DNA from: Polytrichum commune
Lineage: Eukaryota > Streptophyta > Polytrichopsida > Polytrichales > Polytrichaceae
Length of the DNA: 64,000 nt
Assembly (NCBI GenBank): GCA_950295325.1
Contig: OX485807.1
Coordinates: forward strand, 52,110,440 to 52,174,439
Reading direction: 5' to 3'
The notes under the pieces were generated by a model that worked only from the letters and a program-made list of their open reading frames with translations, did no database searches and was not told the DNA's origin. Of the stretch, positions 48,262 to 59,875 are shown in pieces; the first letter of the stretch is position 1; each line of letters opens with the position of its first letter. The translations under genes and the position numbers were made by a program.

Positions 48262-49118
48262 GTCCATGGCATGTGTGCATCTAAACCGGGCCCCAGCTCC
48301 CCTTCCATCGGTGTGACCGACATTTCAATGCCTTCACTATTTCAATTTTCAGCCGTCGATGTTGCCTCTGCTGTTGATTACTCCAAAGACTCGGGGTTTG
48401 AAGACGGAGTTGTCGATAGCCCTCCTCCAAAGGTTGCAAAACTCAATTACGCTCCATCTCCATCTCCATCTCCCTCCGCAATGAGAAGCACGTTCGAAAC
48501 CCGCGGTCGACCAGACGCCTTTGTATGGATGAACCCCAAATTGGTGTCCCGGCGTTTACGAGCGTCCCTGTTGTGCTTGTGGCCCCCCTCGATGTCGCAG
48601 AAGCTCAAACCACCGCCCCGCAGGCCAAGGTGCCCAATTATTGGCATTCTCAAGTTTTTCCTTCATGATTTCCGTGCATTAGTGCATTTCATATTCTTGG
48701 GTTTTTCGGACTTCCATCCGTAACTTATACTAACCCACGTCATTATATGTATTTATGGTCATTGTTTCAGACCCCAATACACATGAATGTGGGCCGTTCA
48801 TCCTCGACTTCGTCATTGGATAGGCGAACACTGAAGACTGCTTCTTGCGAGTCTGATCGTTGTTTGGCCCTACGGAAGAGTGCAAGACGTTCGGTTTCCC
48901 AAACGCATTCGTATTCCACTTATTCGGAAGGGGGTCGGCAAATATGGGCAAATGGCACATATTCGGGGTCGACAAATAAACAAGGTTACAGCCGCGGACC
49001 CGAGATCTTTAGAGCCATGGAGGCCATGAAAGCAAAAGAACGTGAAACGGCCGTAAATGCTAATAATAGTATTGCAAAAGCAAAAGTAGTGAGTCGTAAT
49101 CATGATCCGAACGTATAG
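48262..49118 (+). pseudogene. Third transposon gene, unrecognised, frameshifted
   Basis: A Pro/Ser-rich frame (48262 to about 48520: DYSKDSGFEDGVVDSPPPKV) must slip one base near 48522 to continue as MDEPQIGVPAFTSVPVVLVA up to the donor AAG/GTGCCC at 48629. The next exon, 48771-49118, follows the acceptor TTGTTTCAG and encodes a Ser/Arg-rich tail ending NHDPNV. The intron contains a degenerate palindrome. No domain recognised. Confidence 0.45.
48703..48724. repeat. Degenerate palindrome in intron 48630-48770
   Basis: TTTTCGGACTTCCATCCGTAAC keeps the outer arms (CGGAC, TCCGTAA) but the centre has diverged. Confidence 0.6.
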
Positions 49119-49428
49119 GCTATATTAACATACATGTAGTTGTGGAATTATGTTTCTAGGACTTTCGCCTAATATTGGATATTCCACTTGCATTTTGTAC
49201 TTCAACCCCTATTCAATAAATATGATATTGATTTTCCATATGCAAATGTTTTCATATATCCCATTTTCTTATTTTTAATGTGTAGTTCCATGCATTTGAG
49301 TCTCTTATTTGTTTCCAAAATTGGGAACATAGCATATTTTTAGTGTTTTCCTTCCTACAAATGTGAAAGCCACGTCCTTAAATAGTCTCAAAATCAACAA
49401 AAAGTCTCCAATTACCGAATATAGTGTT

Positions 49429-49432
49429 TCAT
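49429..49432. other. Target-site duplication TCAT, right
   Basis: It matches 33002-33005. Beyond it, reading the minus strand, TTTTGGCCACAAACATGA continues the relic transposase (compare TTTTTGGCCACTAAGC of the intact gene). Confidence 0.8.
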
Positions 49433-49520
49433 GTTTGTGGCCAAAATTCATGCCTCAAAGTAAGGGGGGTATCTTGGTGAAGGTTTGCCAAGGCGCCACA
49501 AACACGTGTTCAATACTATA
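49429..49520 (-). pseudogene. Relic transposase, part upstream of the insertion
   Basis: The minus strand aligns, with gaps, to the intact gene around its FWPLSRVTIV codons. Joined to 33001 downward it restores one continuous relic. Similarity fades after about 90 bp. Confidence 0.6.
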
Positions 49521-52500
49521 TCCAACTCCCGTAACGACACCAACACAATCCACCAACATCCGCTACCCTCAAAGTCTCCCAATATAATTTTACGTAAATA
49601 CGTCATTGTGGTTACTACATCGATGCATACAAAAAGTGTTTGTAGTTTGATTTTGACACAAAATACTTTGCATGGATTTTTAGAGGCAACTTATTTGCGA
49701 AGGCAACCTAACTGCACATATCACTATGCACATTAGCCTTAATATGTTGGGGGTTGCTATTTCATGAACGCCTTGACATGAGCATGCTCATGTCAAACCC
49801 CTCCGTTATAGGGGTTATAGGGTTTTGACCCTCGATTATAAGGCCCTGAGGATCTACGTGCATAGGTGCCCACCAAAAGAAAATTAGCAACCCTAAACAA
49901 AAAATATTTATACATACAAATTTCGGTGTTCAAAAGTTGGCTTTACGAGCAGTTTGAAGCATAATAGGCAAAGTACTCATTTTAATAAGTGAAATATTTC
50001 AAAAGAAAGCTCATACTATGAGGAGCATGAATGCAAAGGCATCTATTAAACAACTCAAAAACCCAACACCTACAAAACTAAGGCATGCAAACATCCTCTA
50101 TGTCCATAATCTCCTCCACGTCTTCACTAAATTTGTGACGTTTGTGTTTACTTGGGGGAAAGCCTACTTTGACACATTGTTGTCAAATTTTCAATCAAGT
50201 CTAGCTCATGCTCATACTCATGCTCATGTCCTAGCTTCACTTATATCTTAGCCTCGTATTTGTAATTTATATGCACATATGCCATGGGCAGGCCACACTG
50301 CAAGGGATCAAGCTAATACTCTACTCTAACCCAGTGTGAATAGGGGCCAAGGTGTCGGCCAAGGTGTGGATAGAGCCCAGGACCTGTGGATGCCACGCCG
50401 GGTACACCCGCGCTCTTTTCCGAAACCCGCGATAGAGCTTTTCGGCTATGGCGAAGGAGGAGCTGCTTTGCAGCTCACGACGTTGGCATCGCATGTATCA
50501 GAGGTTTGTATTGAAAAAAATAGGAAAATTTTGATAAAATATTGGTTTCTTAAAGGTTAAAAAAGTGTCTGGGGTGTAAATTGTGCTGGATTCTGGGGAA
50601 ATTTGAAGGTTTCTTTGTGTGATAGCTTGGGAGGTTTTTGAGTGGAGTACGGAGTCTGTCTGTACCAGAGGTGTGAATTCAAAAATTATTGAACTTTTGT
50701 TGAACTTTTTGATGGTCCCGGTGCAAAATTTTTCTGTTACTGTATGATATTGAGCAATTTTCTTCGTATGATAACTCTGCAGGTTTTTGTGTGGACTACA
50801 GAGATGTGCATTTAAGAAGTGGTTGAAATTTTTGATAAAGTTTTGGATGTTTCAAGATGTAAATTGCAGTTGGATTGTGAGTTGTGCTGAATTCTAAGAA
50901 ATTTTGAGGATACCTTCGTGTGAATTCTTCGGAGGGTTTTCCTGTGTGGACCAATGACCGGGGAGATCCGGCAGCTAGTTGTAAGTTAGCTGAGTGAAAT
51001 TGCAAAATTACCGATTTTTTTTGGGAGATTTCGGCCGTATAACTGAGTTAAATATGAAGAGTATAGGAAATCAACCGACCAATATGAGATAATGTAGGAA
51101 ATTTAGCCCCTCAGGCTCAGAAAATGGCTGAAATGAGTTGGGTCTCCTATGGGTATGGGCGGATATTGAATGAGGGAGGTTCTCAACCGTGTAGGTCACA
51201 AGAAACTTAATGATGCTTTTGCTTCATTATTGCATTTCATTGTTGATGGCTAGCGTTTAGAATGTATTATGAGTGTGTCTATGGAAGATCTTTGTGGTGA
51301 TCTTGATAATGTACTAATGGAAGCCATAGCTTTATGAAGGAACTCTACAAAGTTTAGGTGGTTGTTTTCACATCCACAAAGATACCTTTCAGGGCGTTTT
51401 CCTCTTAAAGGTGAAGATGATATTGTTGATTTTGACTCTAACAGTTGGTGAATTTCATTTTTGTATATAGTATGGTATGTTAGGTTACTCTTTTATCATG
51501 TTGTGGCCTCAAATCTAATATGAGGTTTTAAGATCTAGGTATGATAGAAGAGTTTATCCATGGCCATCAACCGGTTGAAGGCTTATTTTAGGTTCAAATC
51601 CTGCTACAGATAAATTGTTGATCATTCTTGTTGGATGTTGATATCATTACATATTATTGTTGTATGTTGATATGTTCTTTGGACATTGTTGTTGAATGGT
51701 GTATGTTGTTTGTAGATATAATTGGAAAACCAACTTACTTATCAATGCCCGAGTTTTTGGCCGGTTGTCATTACAATGAAGAAGAAATTAACCGGCACTT
51801 GAAAAAAAATATAGGATATTGGCCGATCCAAATTTATGACAACAAGTTTGCAACCGATCAAATCCTAAAAAAACCGGTAGAAATTATGAAGGGACTGATT
51901 TTAGCTGGTTGAGCTCAAAAATCTCCCGAACCCTGGTGTGGACTACAGAGGCTGTTCAAGTGAGGAAGAGTGGCCATGGCTACTCTCTCTCTCACAACTT
52001 CGGTTGTAGTAGGGAGAGTTGTTGAGCGGTCAGGTATGGCGTCACCTTACCCCTCGGAATTTCGTAGTGGTGAATGTGCATGAGATGGGTCGTGAAATTT
52101 GTGAAGTAAAACAAATTGCAATGTAGCACTGGCCCGACGATGTCAAATAGCTCAATGTGGAGCCAGGGAGTGAGAGAATATCAAATAGTTTCGGAAGTCT
52201 GAGGGATGATGTTGCATAATTTCCAAACCATTGAAATTTGAGATAAGCTCCTGTTGTGAGAGTTGGTAATTCATGCTCCCAATGAGAGCTCTTACACTAA
52301 AATTGTCTTTGCCTTGTGGAGCTTGTTGAAGGTTGATCCACCTTGAATTTTAGGTTTTAGATTTTATTTTATTTGACTCAAGTAGAAGAAGGAGGTGGGG
52401 CACTGAGAAGTGGGGGATGGGGAAGGCATGGAGCAGGCCAAACTGTGGATTGGGTGCTTGTGGTTTTGGGCGACGATTTCTGGTCCCAATCTCTGGTGTC

Positions 52501-52746
52501 TCTATCTCCAGGTTTGGTGGCATTCTATGATTGTTGTCTCACTTAACTGGGCAATCTACTCATTGTGAATTTGAGAACAAGAATCCTTGCATTCATGCAT
52601 TTTTTGTTTACCATCAAAGCCTTCTATATGAAAGATTACCATCACAAATCTGGCATAACTTTCTCAATCTGGCATATGTGTTGTCAACTAATTATCTGGT
52701 GTTAATTCTTAATTGAATACGGGGATGGTTTCTGGGGGTTTAGCAG
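49521..52746. other. Unassigned spacer
   Basis: It contains a 24-bp perfect palindrome at 49773-49796 (TTGACATGAGCA and its complement) and CATGCTCATACT-type microsatellite at 50203-50230. A GC-richer island at 50370-50510 has a possible first exon (ATG 50454, MAKEELLCSSRRWHRMYQR before GTTTGT). The stretch 51715-51912 has an open frame (KPTYLSMPEFLAGCHYNEEE) after an acceptor-like TTTGTAG. None could be identified. Confidence 0.45.
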
Positions 52747-53285
52747 GAAGCCAATGTTGCACATTGCAGCAAGTTTTGGCGCTGAAACCGAGATAGCATT
52801 CAGAAAGGCTATAGAGATCGATCGCCTTATTGACAACCTGCGAGAAACTGAATTTGAAAATGTGAGTGCCACACACGAACCCTGGGATTGCACATTGCCT
52901 TTGGCAGGTTTAACAGCGAAGAACTGTGCCCATCAAGAAGCAGTAGGAAGACATGTTGCACCATCCTTTAGGCCAAATCTCTGTTTTATGTGTTGTTTTG
53001 GGGTCACAGATGGCACAGGTAGTGGCTGAGAACGTCTTAGCTTTCAATGCTCCATTTTGGCTGCGTCTTGCTGCGAGGGCAGACCAATGCTCTTCGGATG
53101 AGGAGAGAGTGAGTTCACCTTTTGATCATACTGTATTGAACTTGACACTAAAGAAAAAAAATTATGAAAGAAAGACAACTCCAATGTTGCCACCGGCGTG
53201 AATTGTCGCTATTTCTGACAGCCCTTATGGCATGCTTTGATGCAGAAAGAGTACGAGGAGCTTGCTAATATATCAAATTATGACA
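52747..53285 (+). pseudogene. Three-exon fragment of an unidentified plant gene
   Basis: Exon-like blocks are 52747-52861 (AFRKAIEIDRLIDNLRETEF), 53010-53108 (MAQVVAENVLAFNAPFWLRL, ADQCSSDEER) and 53246-53285 onward (KEYEELANIS). All have AG/GT borders and phase-0 joints. Block 3 needs a one-base shift to continue IMTLVDLIVNKTK. The pattern vaguely recalls the conserved chloroplast protein of the At4g37920 type, from memory only. Flanking exons are missing. Confidence 0.4.
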
Positions 53286-53901
53286 CTCGTTGATCTTATA
53301 GTAAATAAGACCAAGGTACGGTCTTTCAGAGCGTTCGTAGATTAAGATTAGATCCATTAATGTTCTTTATAGGACATCTATAGCCGTATTTGATCTCAAA
53401 TTTCATAAATATGGTTTCCTTTGCGTTGATTTTCAGGAGCATTCAACATAAAGGGCATATTACAGGCGGCTGCTTACACACATTTACGTTACGGTCGAAG
53501 GAATTTGCACCACAGTTGACGGACTCAGTTTAATCGAGAGAGTCTTGGGTAGTTTGAGTTTTTAAAAATGTACAAAGAAGTTGACTTAAATGCTGATGCA
53601 ACCCGAGATGTAGCTGCTGTCAGAGGGCTAAGACACGCAATGTGCGGCGGGGAAAAGTCTACCACGCGGCAGTCATCAGGACCTAACCTACATCCATCGG
53701 AGAGAGCAAGAAGAGACATGCTTTACTTTCTACAAACACCTCCCAAGGTGCCTTTTCACAAAACAACTCGTGTTGATGGAATTTGTCCAGGTCCACCGGT
53801 GCCGGATGCGACTGCGAAGCCGGGACTTGACGGGATGTGAGTACTGCAGGACAGGCCGAAAACGCCGGTCCAGTTTCTGTCACTCGTTTTTGCTCCTCCA
53901 C

Positions 53902-53908
53902 TATAAAT
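53902..53908 (+). promoter_or_regulatory. TATA box of dirigent gene b
   Basis: TATAAAT lies 214 bp before the ATG, aligned with the TATA boxes of the other two copies. Confidence 0.6.
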
Positions 53909-54115
53909 GCTCGGCGGCATCATCTCTATATTCAATACAACACAGCACAACTACACAGTTAAGATCGCAGTCTCTTCATCTCCCAGATCTGATCAATCTG
54001 TGACATCGACTTGGCAGTGTCCTCCAAAGATCCTCTCTTGCAAGGAAATCGGTTTACATAATTTCAACGCTCGAGTCGGGATCTGTAAGCAGCCTGCAGT
54101 GTGAAATCCTGCGCT

Positions 54116-54940
54116 ATGGCCAAGGCGATGGCAATGGGCCAGAACTTCAGCTTCCTGGCAGCATGGGGGATGCTGGTGCTTTGTATGGCCGGCAGCGGGG
54201 TGGCCGCAGGCCGACAGCTCCTCGAGCACAAGCACACCCATAACGTGACGTTCTTCGTCCACGAAGCGATCAACACAGGCTCCGATGCGACGGGTTACAT
54301 CGTGGCCGGGCGTGGCGGAGAAACGAGCGAGCTGAAGCCGGGTGCGTTGGTTGTGGTGGACAATATCATCACCGAGACGGCCAACCCCAAATCTAAGCAG
54401 CTGGGCAAGTTCCAGGGCCTGTATGTGCTCGATGGAGGCCAGAAGTACCGCGCTGAGGTCACCGTCATCATCGACCAGCCCGGAGATCTGATCGAGACCA
54501 CCTACGAGGTAAAATGTTGAATCAAATTGAGCAACAAATCCACCCAGAAAAAAAAGTACTCCCCAAGCATTTATTTCAAAATTGCATATGCCATTCGTCT
54601 CATCATTGGGTCCACTATATCTGTCTCAGCTGGACTTTGAAGTGTAACGAGGCTCCGCTGCAATATAATTAGGTATGAAAATTTCATGACGTTTTGGTTC
54701 TTGGTGGAGGAGTTGCTTAATTACTTACATGTCGATGACATTTGGTGTTGTTTCCAGATTCTCGGACAACGCCCATCTTTCAACGCCACAAGTGACAGGC
54801 AGTTGGCAGTGGTGGCTGGCACTGGAGTGTTTCTTGGGCAGAAGGGATACGCCCTCGTAGACACTGTGTACCAGAAGCTTGTTGGTACCAAGGGCGCTCG
54901 ATACAACATCCAGAAGTGGACGCTCGTCGTCGGGAAGTAA
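54116..54940 (+). CDS. DIR: Dirigent protein, two exons, 191 aa (diverged paralogue)
   Basis: Exon 1 is 54116-54508 and exon 2 is 54758-54940, with a 249-bp intron at the same position as in the other copies. The ATG at 54116 adds four residues (MAKA) before MAMGQN. Amino-acid changes against copy a are few and mostly in the signal peptide and N-terminus (D37 region HDH to HKH; P to R in GPGGE; L to P in ELKLG; Q to E in YRAQV). It keeps the secretion signal, the VVAGTGVFLGQKGYA block and the C-terminal YNIQKWTLVVGK. The intact frame after this much divergence suggests selection. Confidence 0.92.
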
Positions 54941-55554
54941 TTTAGGGATAATTGAGAGAGCCTGCTATTCAGTTATTGGATTGATAGATTCACCTGAAAA
55001 TTTCACTCTGTCAAGATGCCGATTGACACAGTTGATTGTAACCACTTAGAAAGAACACCAATTCTTCAAGGAATCTATAGGTTGCCTCAGAGCTCTTACC
55101 ATTACCTATTGAGTACTTCTTGATTCTGTTCAGCGGCATTCTCTCTGTAATGGATTGTAGTAACCATTTACAAAGAGCGGTGTCTCTTCAACACAGATGT
55201 AGAGGCCGTCTGAACTCCGAGTCATTTGGTTCATGATGAGCTGCAGACGTAATTGGACGTCATGCTCCAGCTACACGCTGAGGCATTGGCTGAAGAACGG
55301 CAAAATAAATCTCCTGTGCGTCTTGAAGCATCGAGCAAAGACTTTAGGATTCAACATTTCACCTGTTAAGCTTGGAGTCAAAGGGATCCTTTCAGCTCGC
55401 ATGAACTGACCCATAAAAAACCATCTTGTTTCGAAGTTCTTTTCAACATCAATCATGATGCACTACTGAGTGCATGATCTACTTGTAGCGAGAGATGACC
55501 ATGAAAGTGGTGTCCTCCGCAAAAATGAGTTTCTTAGTGTTTATGTGTGGAGTG

Positions 55555-56003
55555 AGAGGTGGTGGATTATTATGGATGCGGATGGTGGAGAAAGTGTATG
55601 AACTTCTGGTTTGGTTTTTGAGTCAGACCGGCTTGATTGTGAGAGGTCTCAAATTGGGAAGTTGAGATTGGGAGGTGAAGGTTAATACGTTCAATTGGAT
55701 CAGGAGACGATGAGCATGGTTTTTCTGCCTGATTCTTCGACGGGAGGAATTAGTGGAAAATTGGTAATGATTTGACCAGAAGTTGGTGTAGAGATTCCTA
55801 AGGTAAGTTTGAGTTGGTGGTACTTCAGTGGAGTTCCTGAAGCGCTGAGTGGTATTGTGAAATTGCAGGGTCCCTAGTTATCAAGGCAGTCATTTAGGTT
55901 TGAGTAGCTATGTTTGAATTGACTTCGTTGCGTGCAAATTCTCAAAGCACTTAAAACTACGGTATGCTAAATCTGTGATCCGTTGAATTTGAATCAAAAC
56001 GTG
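55555..56003. other. ~450-bp insertion relative to the other dirigent copies
   Basis: The dirigent downstream region follows copy a up to GTGTGGAGTGAGA, then has ~450 bp absent from arm A, and resumes at GTGAGAATAA. The short GTGAGA repeat at both edges could be a target duplication. No coding or structural signature recognised. Confidence 0.5.
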
Positions 56004-57384
56004 GTGAGAATAATTATCAACACAAATAAGGAGGCGTTATTACCCGATATACTTTTGGCATTCTTGGAAAAGTTGAAAATTTATATCACCTCTGATCCTT
56101 AGAAGTGTGCTCAACTCTTCACATATAGATCCATAATCGGTATACATCTTTTGTTTATTTGTGAAGACACACTTGTATGTTTCTGGTTCATCCTTCCAGC
56201 ATTATTTAGAAATGGTAGTATGAGCAGCTGACAACAATATTTGTACTTTGGATCTGTCTAAATGTGCTTTTCAATGCTTTGAGAATAAATCTAATAGAAT
56301 TGTGTTGGTTGCTGCCACTAGAAGCACAGGAGACCTAGGCAACTTGCCTTGCGTTGATGAAGTTTCTTTCAATCCTATGATAATGGTAGAGTTTTTCATG
56401 TTTTAGTGATGCAAGACAATTTTTCACATACACAAGACAAGTCACTCAAGTCTCATCTGCTTATAGTGTGCCATCAATGGATATTTGTGGAAATTAAATT
56501 TATTATGACTTTCCCCTTTTAATAAGGAATGGGTTCTTCTTTGCGGTCTGCATTGTTTGAAATTTCCAGCATTATTCTTAATGAAGCATGTTTTTGTGTT
56601 GTATCATTACAAGCATATGAGCCTTGGGCATTTGTCTGGCATGGATGAAAACTTCTCCTATGTCACTGCAAGATCTACAAACCTACCCGATAGGTAGATT
56701 TGCATTGTTCTTTCACCGTTGCCAGTCGATTGCCTAGGAATGTCATCTTGATAGTGTATTGGTGAAGGATGTGTTTGTTGTTGTAGAGGAAGTCTGTGAA
56801 TTGCGAGATGTCATTCACAGTCTTTCCAAGAGTTGAGCTGCCCAGGCATCAATATGCAAGTCAGCTTTGTAGGCTTCATCATCATCTATTTTGGATGGAC
56901 TACTACAAAAGATTAGTAAGAAGCAGAAGCCTAACATTTTGGATAGATCTATAAAGGATTGGGGATATTTAAGAGGAGAAATTTAATTAGAAGATGAGCT
57001 TGAGGCCTACAAGAAAAAGTTTTGAGTTTGTGGCGTCTTTGTAAACTCTTCCATAGTGGATGAAGGGGTTCTAGTAATAAGAAGTTCCCTACAATGTTGA
57101 GGGTGGATTCATTCCACTTGAAATTTAGGTGACTAACTCGAGGTCCTTGATTGTTAATTTCAAAGTCTAATTATCTTAAATTTGTTATTTTCATACCGTA
57201 AAATAGCTCGTTGCATTTTGACCTTGCTGATGGTCCAATGGATGAGTTTACAGTATGGAGACACCACAAATCCCTAGCCACAAGAAAAGTGGAGATTGGA
57301 GTTATTTGGGTTAGGCTTGCATATAATTTCCAATTGAATTTTTGCTCATTTCTATCACAAAATTGATCTTGACTTTCAGACTGG

Positions 57385-57515
57385 AGAGTACTATACTAAA
57401 TATGATATTTAGTGCCATATGGTACTTTATGTCGCTTTGGTAACTTTTCGGGTGACACTTCTTTTGAATAAGTGAACAAATATTGTCATCGCTGATGAGT
57501 AGTTCATCCATTGGC
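57385..57515. repeat. ~130-bp dispersed repeat with CACTAAATAT-type end
   Basis: Relative of 19780-19912: TACTAAATATGATATTTAGTG, then AATAAGTGAACAAATATTG and GTTCATCCATTGGC. Confidence 0.6.
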
Positions 57516-57796
57516 TAATACCCTACCTTCTCATGTCAGCAACTTGTGATGAAATATTGTCATGGAGGATTGCAATTTGGATGAAAATTCACTTGGTAAG
57601 TGAGAATAATTGCAACACTGTAAATCTATAATCCCCCAAAAAATTACAAGGAATGACAAATAATGTTGGGTTAACATTCGGTGTTAATGACACTAATATG
57701 CCGCAATTTACTTTTAGTATTGAGCAAGACAAGTAGAATTGGTGACACTAAATATCATGTTTAGGGTATTTCTTTAGTGTTCTCATTAAATGGCCT

Positions 57797-58042
57797 TATC
57801 AACTAAAATGAGCCAATTGGTCCGCTGAATTTAATGTAGGGAACGTGCTGGGAACGTAATGATTGCTAGTTGGTATGAGAGAATACCCGTTGAGGGTTCT
57901 CAAAATACAACTCAACCATTCCAATACACTCACACATGTTTATAAAACCATGCAATTAATCAATTGTAATATGGAAGATCTCATCAACTGTGACAAAAGG
58001 ATTGTCTCATAATGGCCCAATTGGCTCATTTTAGTTGATAAT
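57797..58042. mobile_element. MITE, ~245 bp, with 25-bp inverted ends
   Basis: TTATCAACTAAAATGAGCC followed by AATTGG at the left, and its exact complement at the right (ending GTTGATAA). It interrupts the link between a TIR-element end (57690-57775) and the sequence at 58050-58210. No coding capacity. Confidence 0.75.
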
Positions 58043-58049
58043 CCCATTT

Positions 58050-58970
58050 AACCTAAAATCCGTGAAGTGTCTATTAATAGGAAGGGTGATCATTCTTGGG
58101 ATTGTTTTGTGCATTGATGTTTCATGACCAAACAGAACCATGTTAGGTTTCCCATTGATAATCTTTTCTGTCACCCCATGATAGAAGAAATCATCAGCTG
58201 GTAGTGCGAGTGAGATCATAACCACCGAGATCTTTGAATTCTTTGAAGTTGCAAGTAGTAAGGTCAAAGTTGAACAGCTTGACAACTTCTGAATCTGCTC
58301 AAACGCAGGGAAGCCAAATCAAGTGTGTAACTAAACCACATGGCAGGGCAGTTCGAATTGTTGCATTCAGCCCTCCGATTAATAAATAAGAAGATCCCTA
58401 GGGTTTCGTCTTGACCAAGGTATGGTGATTCAAATCTTTGGCCTTTCTGCAAGTTCACAGCTTAAAAGTACCGAACCTCCGAACCTAGATTGGGTATGAA
58501 TGTTTAAATTTGTTGTCCTTCTGTAAGTTCCTCTGGCATCATCAATCCAAGACGTACTGCAATCAGAAAAGTTCAAAAAATATCAACCAAAAAATTGAAC
58601 CTCCATGATAGAGAATACCTCAATGTTCCTGAAAGACCCGTTTGTTTGCAGGATCGATGAGAATATTATACACCATATCGGGTGGATTGCCATTCATAAA
58701 CTCTGAATTGACTTGGCAAAGATTTCCTTTCGGCACTGTCACCTGAAGACAGCATGAGATGGCAAAAACTCAACAGAAGAGAGACAAAAAGCAAACGACA
58801 GCAGGCTATCACTCCAATGTTTCACGAGGTCTTACGTTCGACGATTCCTCAAACTTCTTCATGAATCCCTCCCTTGCAAGCCTGTAGTTCATCTAGATAG
58901 ACACAAAAAACCGCTCAATACTTTATACCGAACCACAGGTGACCTTGCAAGCTTGCATTACACATGGATA
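58050..58970 (-). pseudogene. DUF220-family gene relic, copy 3 (rearranged)
   Basis: On the minus strand, 58826-58970 carries the MNYRLAREGFMKKFEES exon piece. It is followed by 58620-58760 with [20 protein letters not shown], which should come first. The stretch 58050-58260 encodes DDFFYHGVTEKIINGKP of unknown origin, shared with 22412-22560. The order shows a rearrangement right at the edge of arm B'. Confidence 0.55.
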
Positions 58971-59875
58971 AGTTTTTGGCCACTGGATGAACTCATCTGT
59001 CATCCATGAGCACATTTGTTCACTTATTCATAAGCAGTGTCATCTGAAAAGTTGCCATAGTCACAAAAAATGCCATATGACACTAAATACCATATTTAGT
59101 GTAGCATTGGTTAAAGTCGTACTCCACAGGCTAAATGCATCATACTCTTCCAAATAACTGGTAAGATTCTCATCCTTGTCATGAGTTCCAATGTAAGATC
59201 TACACTTCAACACAACGAGAAACTTCATGGATTACACCAAAAATGCCATTGGTGTTTGTGGATGCATCTTGTTATTTTCAGTGTGCAATTAGTGGATTTA
59301 GGCAACACTGTATAAACGATGTTGTAAATATAATACATGCAGGTACAATATATATCGATGACATTCGGTGCATGTCAATATGCAGAAGAGTACACCATGA
59401 CCCAAAATTCGTGTATGACATTTTGAAATATCTGGAAGTGATTTCAATTCGATTCCAATGTGGAATAATGAATGTATGTACAAATGAATGGCAACCTACC
59501 GAGGTGGGGATGCTTTGCAATCCTCAATGAATGAATGGGTTGGTAGTATGAAGAGTGCTTGAAGTCCTAGCAATCAAACCTGGAGATTCAGTTTGTGAAG
59601 GCCATAGCCATCCACCGGGTCAATTTTCTGCAAATAGCAGGGTTGATCCTAAGAGGCCTCCCCAAAAGAATGTCCTAAAGTGTGCGTACGTGTGGGCTCG
59701 AGTTGATTGGGCTATTGGCACGGGCTTCGTTTTTGCTTAGGCTGCATGGCTACGTGCGGATACCCATTGGCCATGTTGTTTCTTGCGAATGGGGTTCACT
59801 GAGCAATGCCTGATTCTCTTCTACAGTATTTTGCGGCGGATGCATGAAAAGGAATTCAAATCGTGAACTTGGGTT

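Larger units (their letters stand above)
33006..49428. mobile_element. Large DNA transposon, 16.4 kb, complete
   Basis: The terminal inverted repeats are AACACTATATTCG followed by TTAATTGGAGACTTT at 33006, and the complement of AACACTATATTCG followed by GTAATTGGAGACTTT ending at 49428: about 28 bp with one mismatch. A TCAT duplication flanks them. The inside holds a divergent gene pair: a transposase-like gene on minus (33645-36725) and a large multi-exon gene on plus (about 41 kb to 48146), plus a third gene (48262-49118). A 22-bp palindrome recurs in the introns. The transposase frame is intact; the plus-strand genes carry two nonsense codons and a frameshift. The ends begin AACACTA, loosely recalling CACTA elements, but the 4-bp duplication and the protein do not fit that group. 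Four-base duplications are known for Sola, Ginger and Academ superfamilies; I cannot assign it. Confidence 0.85.
53650..58968 (+). repeat. Diverged third copy of the dirigent-to-PAL unit
   Basis: It follows the order of 26200 down to 19913 read in reverse: dirigent promoter and gene, 3' spacer, the ATTTAGAAATGGTAGTA block, the MITE-rich spacer (56880-57700 versus 23470-22700), and the DUF220 relic (58260-58830 versus 20640-20040). By eye it is roughly 85-95% alike with several indels, including insertions at 55555-56003 and 56470-56650. Beyond 58969 it becomes near-identical (arm B'). Confidence 0.8.

Noticed and set aside
33006-49428. Assignment of the element to the CACTA (EnSpm) superfamily
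   Set aside because: The ends contain CACTA but start AACACTA, the duplication is 4 bp rather than 3, and no TNPD-type transposase was recognised.
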